DNA of 58,935 bases from NCBI GenBank assembly GCA_051893555.1, contig JBJFHL010000023.1:1-58935 (forward strand). The letters are read 5' to 3'. The notes beneath the pieces were generated by a model. The model was not told where the DNA came from, did not search any database, and saw nothing but the letters and a program-made list of their open reading frames with translations. This document shows, piece after piece, positions 52,661-58,935 of the stretch. A program made the translations under genes and the position numbers. The stretch comes from RGIG7179 sp051893555 (GTDB lineage Bacteria > Bacillota > Clostridia > Peptostreptococcales > Anaerovoracaceae). Every line of letters begins with the position of its first letter. Within the stretch, counting starts at the first letter, position 1.

Positions 52661-53872
52661 ATGGATACGAACAAAAAGATTGTCATTGTAAGTGCATGCC
52701 GTACGCCGTTCGATAAGTTTGGCGGTGTCATGAAAGAAATACCTAGCTATGTTTTAGCGCAGAAAACAATCGTTGATGTGCTGGAAAAAGTAAATTTTCC
52801 GAAAGAGAAGGTTGAATTCGTAACATATGGAACTGCAATACATGCAGAAGTTGGTCCTTATGTAAACGTTCCGATCAGACAGGCGTTACTGCGTGCTGGA
52901 TTTCCAGCTACAACAAAATCTGTAACTGTAGACAGAGCATGTTGCTCTTCTATGACAGGTCTTATGTGGGCTTGCAGAGAAATTCAGGCAGGAGAGATTG
53001 AGGTTGCTCTGTGTGCCGGAGCAGAAAATCTTTCAAATATTCCGCATATGCTCCAGGGCGCCAGATGGGGAAAGAAAATGGGGGATTGGAAACTATATGA
53101 TGTAGCTTCGGGTTTCAATTATCCAGGCTTTGGACCGGTTTCCGTTGATACTGACAATGTTGCAAAGAAATATGGTATTACGAGAGAAGATATGGACAAA
53201 TGGTCTGTTAGAAGTCAGCAGATGTACAAAAAAGCTCTTGATGAAGGGAAATTTGTTGATGAAGTTATTCCGTATACTGTAATTGGACCTAAGGGACAGG
53301 AAACTGTTGTCGAAGTTGATCAGGCAGCACGTCCGGATACTACACTTGAGAAACTTGCGGCTCTAAAACCAGTCTATGGCACAGAAGCTATCACAGCGGG
53401 TAATGCCCCTGGTCTTAATGCTGGTGCCTCTGCAATGCTCATCATGACGGAAGAAAAGGCAAATGAATATGGCCTTGAACCTTTAGCTTATATAAAAGAC
53501 TTTGGATGTGAATGTGCTGAATATGAAAATATTCCTACAGTTCCTGCCTTAGTAACAAATAAGCTACTTGAAAGAAATGGAATGAAGCCAGAAGACTTAG
53601 ATCTGATGGAAATCAATGAAGCATTTGCAGCAATGCCTCTTGTTTCAACAAAAATTATCGCCAGCGGCGATGATGCGCTGCAGGAACATTTAAGAGAAAT
53701 CTGCAATGTAAACGGTGGTGCTGTAGCAATTGGACATCCTATGGGAGCAACCGGACTGCGATTGATTATGACTCTTATGTACGAATTAAGAAGGAGAGGC
53801 GGCGGTAAGGGTATTGCTTGTCTTTGCGGTGGTCTTGCGCAGGGAGATGGTGTTCTGATTGAAGTAAAATAG
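52661..53872 (+). CDS. Acetyl-CoA acetyltransferase-type thiolase
   Basis: A 403-residue thiolase. The nucleophile is Cys94 in VDRACCSSMTGL, where the usual Gly after the Cys is a second Cys. The other active-site parts are NEAFAAMP, AIGHPMGATG (His) and CLCGGLAQGDG (second Cys, altered from the usual CIGGGQG). It should split a 3-ketoacyl-CoA to acetyl-CoA plus a shortened acyl-CoA, or run in reverse. No 3-hydroxyacyl-CoA dehydrogenase is present nearby. It is the fifth gene of the operon. Confidence 0.92.
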   Translation: MDTNKKIVIVSACRTPFDKFGGVMKEIPSYVLAQKTIVDVLEKVNFPKEKVEFVTYGTAIHAEVGPYVNVPIRQALLRAGFPATTKSVTVDRACCSSMTGLMWACREIQAGEIEVALCAGAENLSNIPHMLQGARWGKKMGDWKLYDVASGFNYPGFGPVSVDTDNVAKKYGITREDMDKWSVRSQQMYKKALDEGKFVDEVIPYTVIGPKGQETVVEVDQAARPDTTLEKLAALKPVYGTEAITAGNAPGLNAGASAMLIMTEEKANEYGLEPLAYIKDFGCECAEYENIPTVPALVTNKLLERNGMKPEDLDLMEINEAFAAMPLVSTKIIASGDDALQEHLREICNVNGGAVAIGHPMGATGLRLIMTLMYELRRRGGGKGIACLCGGLAQGDGVLIEVK

Positions 53873-53883
53873 GTGAAAAGCGA

Positions 53884-54276
53884 ATGATAAAGAAAATCAA
53901 TCATATTGGAATAGTTGTCCCGGATTTTGCAAAGGGAAAGCAATTTTATGGAGAGTATTTGGGACTTGAACATCTTAAGGACGAAGTCATTCCTTCATAT
54001 GGATGTGAAATCGCTTTTTACCAATGTGGAGAGGCTATGCTTGAAATTGTGCATCCCATTTCACCCGGTCCAAGCTGGAATTTTCTGAATGAACACGGAC
54101 CAGGGATTCATCATATTTGTTATGAAGTTGATGATGTAGATGAGGCACTAAAGATGGCCAAGGAAAAATTTAGAACTGACTATGAGATGCCAGACTGCGG
54201 AGCTGGTGGAGCAAAGGTTTTCTTTTTGGATCCAAGCAGTATCTTCAATGTAGAAACAGAATTTACAGGTAAATAG
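53884..54276 (+). CDS. VOC-family protein resembling methylmalonyl-CoA epimerase
   Basis: A 130-residue vicinal-oxygen-chelate protein with two beta-alpha-beta-beta-beta modules. Likely metal ligands are in INHIGIVV (His), MLEIVHP (Glu), GIHHICYEV (His) and FNVETEF (Glu). The pattern resembles methylmalonyl-CoA epimerase or glyoxalase, which suggests epimerisation or another acid/base step on a CoA ester. It is the last gene of the operon, with a terminator following. Confidence 0.85.
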   Translation: MIKKINHIGIVVPDFAKGKQFYGEYLGLEHLKDEVIPSYGCEIAFYQCGEAMLEIVHPISPGPSWNFLNEHGPGIHHICYEVDDVDEALKMAKEKFRTDYEMPDCGAGGAKVFFLDPSSIFNVETEFTGK

Positions 54277-54322
54277 TATGTAATTTGAAAACATAGTGTT
54301 TTCAGTATAATCAGATAATTAT

Positions 54323-54378
54323 AAGAAAGACGTTTCCTTTTAGATAAGGTTTTAACTGAAAGGACAACGTCTTTCTTT
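54323..54378 (+). terminator. Terminator of CoA/TRAP operon
   Basis: A long stem: AAGAAAGACGTT (54323-54334) with AACGTCTTTCTT (54366-54377), continued after one bulged base by TCCTTT/AAAGGA. The 3' arm is T-rich. Confidence 0.8.
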
Positions 54379-54507
54379 ACGAAGGACAATTCTATTGATA
54401 AATCTATATATGTTTCTATGTTTGTAACTGGTGGTGAAAATGTCAAAATGTTAGAATATCCAATGCTAATCCGATGTAGAAGAAAAAGGAAAACCGTGCA
54501 ATAACAT

Positions 54508-54535
54508 TTTCAAAAAATTAATTATATGATAAAAT
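54508..54535 (+). promoter_or_regulatory. Probable promoter of sigma-54 activator gene
   Basis: TTTCAA, 16 nt, then TAAAAT, with TGA before the -10 making it an extended -10. No sigma-54 promoter or TGTCG-N6-CGACA site is seen here, so autoregulation is not supported. Confidence 0.45.
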
Positions 54536-54628
54536 GATAACAGAAAAACTCCTCTGAGATTCTGGTCCTTGCATTCCCCATAGGGCAAAAGATTACAATG
54601 CATGCATTCTATTATCGTAGGAATACAT

Positions 54629-54763
54629 ATGGCTAAAATCCTCCCTATTAATTATTCATCAGATCCAGGATTTTGTCCGCACCCCGTGGATCCTCTTATA
54701 TTGATATTTACATATGTGAAAAGTATGATAAGTTATAGCAAGAAGTATATTATGAGGTTGTAG
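54629..54763 (+). CDS. Possible 44-codon ORF upstream of sigma-54 activator
   Basis: In the 492-nt stretch before the activator I see only the terminator, the promoter and this frame. It starts MAKILPINYSSDPGFCPHPV, has AGGA 6 nt upstream, and ends 5 nt before the activator ATG. It could be a leader peptide, a small protein or a fragment of a transposase-like gene. I do not recognise it. Confidence 0.2.
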   Translation: MAKILPINYSSDPGFCPHPVDPLILIFTYVKSMISYSKKYIMRL

Positions 54764-54768
54764 CAGAC

Positions 54769-57700
54769 ATGATTAACTATGAAACTAATTGTGGAAAGAT
54801 CCGACGAATTCTTACGATTCTAAACTGTGGATTTACGAAACGTGAGATAAAAGATATTTTTTCGATCAGCGAAACGGAATTTGAGATTTTAATTGACAGA
54901 GCGAACAGTGAAGGTGAAATGTCGTGTGTAAATGGTCAATACTTTTTCAGTTCGGCAAATGGAAGAGAAAATATTGATCAGAATATTAGAGAAGAGGATT
55001 TCATAAAACCAATATATGGATATTTTTATTTTCAAGAATGTACGATGGATTCCTATAAGTCTTTTTTAAAAAATGTGTCTTATTTTTTGTCGAAATCGAA
55101 GGAGGAAATGATTAAATTTGGTCTGACTATAGGAGAATATGCAGAGAAAGATAAAGAAATTAATATTGCGATTTTAATATATAGATATACGGCACTAATC
55201 GCAGAAGAGGTTGATATTGATCAACGCAAACGGAACTTGGTTAAATCTGTATTGAAACTTAGCAAATTAGAATTCATGCGGGGAATCAGCCCAGAGGATA
55301 CGTTAAACCTGCAAAGAGAGGCGGTGAAACTGATTAACCAGTCAAATCTAACATCGGAAGACGCCCTTTTGCTTATGTACGCCGGTATGGGTGAGCATTT
55401 TGCCGGAAGTTTGGAAGAAGGAGAAGCACTCAGAGCAAAAGGAATCAAATATATGAAACAGTTTGACTACGATGATCATGAAGCTGAAGCGATACCGCTC
55501 ATAGGATGGCACTACTATCTGGAAGGAGATTTCCGTAAGACAGTTGCATATTACGAAAGCTTTATTCTTTCCATTGAAAACAGGGAGGATGAGGATATAA
55601 TAATATTTGCATATCCTCCAATAATCTTCAGTTATTTTTTTATGGGGGAGACACATCGCGCTCTGGCACTTGCTGAAACGATTTATAAACATGCGATTAA
55701 TGAAAAAGATGTGACTGCTGCAAACCTACTCAAAGCAATTATTGGACGTGTATATATTTATCTGGAAAAGTATGATACAGCCAAAAGAATTCTAAATGAA
55801 GCGTATGCTGAAGGAGCAGAACTGAAATATGGATGGGGAATGTATTATACGCTCATGGGCATGTGTTTTCTGGAAGAAAGGAATGGAAACTATGAACGCT
55901 GCCGTGAACTTATAGTGGCTTCGAGAGAAGTTGCTATTAGCGAACATTTTGCGCCAATAATTGCGTCGCCGTTTGTACTGGAAGCTTTAAAGAAAATTAA
56001 GGAGACGAATTGTAAAGAAATAGAAAATTTTACATATAGCCTAGAATTACAGAAATATGCGATTTCCAATAATATGCATTTAAAAGGGATTGCGTATAGG
56101 CATATTGCTGAAGATAAGATGGGGGGAGTAAATAATCTGGATGATGTCCTTCAGGATTTGAAAATGAGCGCACACCTGTTGGAAATATCAGGAAATACCA
56201 GCGAATTGTATAAGACATATGAGAATTTAGTGAAAATCAATCTCAAGAGAGGAAATGATGAAGATGCAGAGATGTATGCGTCACATATGCTTAGACTGCC
56301 GGGAAATACAAAAAACGATTTACCATTAGAGCTAAAGGAAAGAATAAGTAATAAGATTAGTGATAACCTAAAAATTGAGTTGGAGACACTGTGGTTGGAA
56401 TTAAGAGATATCATCAGCCCTGAACGACAACAAACACGCCTTTTGAGCAGTTTATGCAGAACATTAGTAGCGGAGAGCGGTACTTTTGCAGTTGTTACAA
56501 ATAAGGGGATTGAGCTTAAGCTTGTACAGAATATTGATAAAAGCAGAAATAATCCAAATCTACAGAAAATCTATGCAATTCTTGAGAAAGTTAAAGAACA
56601 AAAAGAACCTATTATTTTTGATTATAAAAAAAATGAAAAACAAAACCTTGGATATTCAGACATAGATAATGAAATAAAAGAACCTTTATTCTATGTGGCA
56701 ATACCATTTATAAATGCCAAATATGGAGAAAAAGTCGAAGCAATTTTATATCTTCAAAGTTTTTTTCCGGGAGAACGTATAGTGCCCGGAGATGAAAAAT
56801 ATATTTATGAATTTGCACAAAAGGTTAGCGAACCTTTATTGTCCGTCATGGCACAGGCAAATTCATCAAAAATATGGATAAGGAGCGTTGATGGTCCCAT
56901 TGATAGTACAGTCGAATTCAAAAATGGGAAATACTGCAAGAGCCAGGACGATGAAATAAGATTCATAAATGAGCAAATTCATAAGGTTGCCAATACGAAC
57001 GTTCCAGTTCTTATTATTGGAGAGACAGGTGTAGGGAAGGAAGTTTTTGCACGAGAAGTCTATGAGAATAGTGAATACAAAAAAAACTTTGTGAAAGTGA
57101 ATTGTGGTGCAATCCCTGAAAGCCTGATTGAAAGTGAGCTTTTCGGTTACGAAAAGGGAAGTTTTACCGGGGCAACACAAAGAAAAAAAGGGTATTTTGA
57201 ACTTGCTGAAGGAGGAACCATTTTTTTAGATGAAATTGGAGAACTGTCACTTCTTGCACAGGTAAAACTGTTGCGCGTGCTGCAAGAAAAAGAGTTGATG
57301 CGAGTGGGCGGAACAGAGGCTGTAAAAACGAATTTCAGACTTATTGCAGCAACAAATAAAGATCTCAGAGAAGAAGTGGATAAAGGAAATTTTCGAAGGG
57401 ATTTGTATTATAGACTGAATGTTGTACAACTGACAATTCCACCACTTCGCAAAAGGAAAGCGGACATACCTGTTTTAGCTAGTTTTTTCATTCAAAAATA
57501 TTGTGAGGAGTTTGGAAAGCCAATTTGTAATATAGAGCCTGCTTCGATGATAGCAATGCTGGAATATTCTTGGCCCGGTAATGTAAGAGAAATGGAAAAC
57601 AGTTTGCAAAATGCTGTGCTTTTCTCAGAAAATAACGTTGTAAAGATTGATTTTGATAAACAACAGCAAAAAGCAGTTTATACAGCGAAAGATAATAAAA

Positions 57701-57909
57701 TCTTTACAGAAACGGCACATAATGATAATATCGACGATTTTGATAATATGAATATACTGACACTTGCAGATATGGAACGACAATATATAAAGCGAGTTAT
57801 TTCATATTGTGGTGGTAAAATCTCTGGTAAAAACGGTGCAGCTGAGTTGCTCGGGCTTAAACGTACAACTCTCATTTCTAAAATGGAAAAACTGGGAATT
57901 CATAAATAA
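54769..57909 (+). CDS. Sigma-54-dependent activator with HTH, TPR, GAF, AAA+ and Fis domains
   Basis: A 1046-residue bacterial enhancer-binding protein. It starts with a small helix-turn-helix-like part (residues about 10-60), then a long helical TPR-like region (about 100-540; YLEGDFRKTVAYYESF and YLEKYDTAKRILNEAY are clear repeats), a GAF-like region (about 560-710) and the AAA+ domain. The latter has Walker A GETGVGKE (about 750), GSFTGA in place of GAFTGA (about 797-802), and Walker B IFLDEIGEL. A Fis-type helix-turn-helix ends it (GKNGAAELLGLKRTTLISKMEKLG). It should remodel sigma-54 polymerase at 47929 and 48136. Base composition is AT-rich like its operon. The signal is unknown; TPR or GAF may sense the substrate or a CoA ester. 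Confidence 0.9.
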   Translation: MINYETNCGKIRRILTILNCGFTKREIKDIFSISETEFEILIDRANSEGEMSCVNGQYFFSSANGRENIDQNIREEDFIKPIYGYFYFQECTMDSYKSFLKNVSYFLSKSKEEMIKFGLTIGEYAEKDKEINIAILIYRYTALIAEEVDIDQRKRNLVKSVLKLSKLEFMRGISPEDTLNLQREAVKLINQSNLTSEDALLLMYAGMGEHFAGSLEEGEALRAKGIKYMKQFDYDDHEAEAIPLIGWHYYLEGDFRKTVAYYESFILSIENREDEDIIIFAYPPIIFSYFFMGETHRALALAETIYKHAINEKDVTAANLLKAIIGRVYIYLEKYDTAKRILNEAYAEGAELKYGWGMYYTLMGMCFLEERNGNYERCRELIVASREVAISEHFAPIIASPFVLEALKKIKETNCKEIENFTYSLELQKYAISNNMHLKGIAYRHIAEDKMGGVNNLDDVLQDLKMSAHLLEISGNTSELYKTYENLVKINLKRGNDEDAEMYASHMLRLPGNTKNDLPLELKERISNKISDNLKIELETLWLELRDIISPERQQTRLLSSLCRTLVAESGTFAVVTNKGIELKLVQNIDKSRNNPNLQKIYAILEKVKEQKEPIIFDYKKNEKQNLGYSDIDNEIKEPLFYVAIPFINAKYGEKVEAILYLQSFFPGERIVPGDEKYIYEFAQKVSEPLLSVMAQANSSKIWIRSVDGPIDSTVEFKNGKYCKSQDDEIRFINEQIHKVANTNVPVLIIGETGVGKEVFAREVYENSEYKKNFVKVNCGAIPESLIESELFGYEKGSFTGATQRKKGYFELAEGGTIFLDEIGELSLLAQVKLLRVLQEKELMRVGGTEAVKTNFRLIAATNKDLREEVDKGNFRRDLYYRLNVVQLTIPPLRKRKADIPVLASFFIQKYCEEFGKPICNIEPASMIAMLEYSWPGNVREMENSLQNAVLFSENNVVKIDFDKQQQKAVYTAKDNKIFTETAHNDNIDDFDNMNILTLADMERQYIKRVISYCGGKISGKNGAAELLGLKRTTLISKMEKLGIHK

Positions 57910-58186
57910 AAGAACGGTGAGCAGATATGAAGTGGTAAGCCAAAAGTAGACACTTACCCACTTGTTGTAGACATTTTTCTGTTTGGAATAGTTTTTACTT
58001 ATCAAGTGATCACAGCTACAACAAAGTAATTATGGAAATGCCACATGAAAGACACGAGAGACGAACAAATAGACATCAATTGTCAGTTTTATACTTATAA
58101 ACTGTTTCATAAGGAGACAATGCAGAAATACGATGTAGCCAGTCTTGTGTCGAAACATGTAAATGGTAAAAGAAAGGAAAAAGAAA
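57910..58186 (+). other. 277-nt intergenic stretch with hairpin
   Basis: AAGTGGTAAG (from 57930) and CTTACCCACTT (to 57963) pair with one bulge. A T-run follows at 57974-57978 and may end the activator transcript. GTAGACA occurs twice (57946 and 57967). No gene is supported. This could be the trace of a mobile element, but no terminal repeats or transposase are seen. Confidence 0.3.
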
Positions 58187-58819
58187 ATGGAGATCAAAAA
58201 AATGTCATGTGTTGACTGTGCGGTAAAGAATTGTGATAAAATGGATAAATCATATCCGGAGTTTTGTCCGACAACACATATGGACGAAGAAGTGCTTCAG
58301 GATGCGATGAAGTGCTATGAACAAGAAGAGAACCATAGAGCAATGATTGCAGCCGCAGAAGTTGAATTTGAGCATTACTGCCAATATACACGAGTGGAAG
58401 AGATCATGGAATTTGCTCATAAGATTGGAGCAGAAAAAATTGGAATAGCTACATGTGTTGGATTATTAAAGGAGAGTCGCATCCTGGCGGAGATTTTCCG
58501 GAAACATGGATTCGAAGTATTTGGAATTGGATGTAAAGCAGGGGCGCAGAAGAAAACATCTGTGGGAATTCCAGAAAAATGTAACGGTGTTGGAAAAAAT
58601 ATGTGTAATCCTATATTGCAGGCAAAGATGTTAAACAAGGAAGGCACAGACTTGAACGTAGTAGTAGGTCTGTGTGTTGGGCATGATAGTCTGTTCTATA
58701 AATATTCAGAAGCGTTGACCACGACTGCAGTGACGAAAGACAGAGTGCTTGGACACAATCCGGTAGCAGCACTTTATACAGTAGATTCTTATTACTCAAA
58801 GTTAGGGGACACTCTCTAA
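58187..58819 (+). CDS. DUF1847 cysteine-rich protein
   Basis: A 210-residue cytoplasmic protein of the DUF1847 family. The amino end has a Cys cluster (CVDCAVKNC, then CP in FCPTTHM). The rest alternates helices and strands (EKIGIATCVGLLKESRILAEIF, DLNVVVGLCVGHDSLFYKYS) with further conserved Cys and a GHDSLF motif, suggesting a metal- or cluster-binding protein. Function unknown. The ATG at 58187 has AAAGGAAA upstream; the GTA-linked ATG 8 codons earlier lacks one. It stands after the activator and may or may not belong to the same regulon. Confidence 0.85.
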   Translation: MEIKKMSCVDCAVKNCDKMDKSYPEFCPTTHMDEEVLQDAMKCYEQEENHRAMIAAAEVEFEHYCQYTRVEEIMEFAHKIGAEKIGIATCVGLLKESRILAEIFRKHGFEVFGIGCKAGAQKKTSVGIPEKCNGVGKNMCNPILQAKMLNKEGTDLNVVVGLCVGHDSLFYKYSEALTTTAVTKDRVLGHNPVAALYTVDSYYSKLGDTL

Positions 58820-58844
58820 AAAGAATAAAAAAATTTAGGATATT

Positions 58845-58935
58845 ATGAGTCCTATGGAGAACAGACGAAGTCTTGGTCTGGCTGTTGTTGACGAATTGAT
58901 TTGACACCACAATGCTCTGCTTGCATGTCATGGAT
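58845..58935 (+). CDS. Short frame at right edge, possibly a partial gene with in-frame TGA
   Basis: A frame from 58845 reads MSPMENRRSLGLAVVDELI, meets TGA at 58902-58904, and then stays open as HHNALLACHG to the window edge. The ribosome-binding site is weak. It may be a 19-residue non-gene, a frameshifted gene, or a gene with a recoded UGA. Too little is visible to decide. Confidence 0.2.

Noticed and set aside
57910..58160. Insertion sequence end suggested by repeated GTAGACA
   Set aside because: No transposase, no matching terminal repeat elsewhere and no target duplication could be found.
1..58935. tRNA, rRNA genes and CRISPR arrays
   Set aside because: I looked for tRNA clusters, rRNA stretches and regularly spaced repeats and saw none; a covariance-model scan would be needed to be certain.

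Overview
This window spans the chromosomal replication origin of an anaerobic, apparently spore-forming Firmicute of class Clostridia. The evidence is the block gyrA-gyrB-recF-dnaN-dnaA | rpmH-rnpA-yidD-yidC-jag-mnmE-mnmG-rsmG-noc-parA-parB, parS sites, DnaA boxes on both sides of dnaA, sporulation genes yabP and yabQ, a SigB-type sigma/anti-sigma pair, and Gram-positive promoters and U-tailed terminators. I cannot name the species. A member of Peptostreptococcales or family XIII-like Clostridia would fit, but that is a guess.

Left part (1-10.7 kb): the 3' part of an NB-ARC/TPR STAND protein; rpsF-ssb-rpsR; a sugar-nucleotidyltransferase-like gene with a surface lipoprotein resembling trigger factor; a DUF2148 protein expressed from a divergent promoter pair sharing one -35 box; a PAP2 phosphatase with a PucR regulator; a PlsC-type acyltransferase; and an rsbW-like/sigB-like/trpS operon without rsbV.

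Origin core (10.7-30.2 kb): on the minus strand dnaA, dnaN, recF, a purine nucleoside phosphorylase inserted where other genes usually sit, then gyrB and gyrA. On the plus strand rpmH through parB. The dnaA-dnaN gap carries DnaA-trio repeats next to a DnaA box (the likely unwinding site). The dnaA-rpmH gap carries further boxes, one inside the dnaA promoter. A perfect parS forms both the last codons of noc and the noc terminator.

Right arm (30.2-47.3 kb): a SprT-like protein; a candidate structured leader RNA before a soluble GdpP-like phosphodiesterase; rplI, dnaB; a DnaD protein fused to the amino-terminal domain of a helicase loader with no AAA+ domain; an M23 peptidase; yabP-yabQ-divIC; rnmV-rsmA; an LTA-synthase-like enzyme; a transporter/acetyltransferase/SanA operon; a cysteine desulfurase-like gene; and a lipoprotein.

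Far right (47.3-58.9 kb): a visibly AT-richer accessory block. Two divergent, near-perfect sigma-54 promoters flank paired palindromes. They drive a MaoC hydratase on one side and a CoA-transferase, TRAP transporter (DctP, DctQ, DctM), thiolase and VOC protein on the other. Next to it is a 1046-residue sigma-54 activator with HTH-TPR-GAF-AAA+-Fis architecture. I read this as a self-contained, inducible system that takes up an organic acid and breaks it down as a CoA thioester; the substrate is unknown. A DUF1847 protein closes the window. No tRNA, rRNA, CRISPR array or intact insertion sequence was seen.
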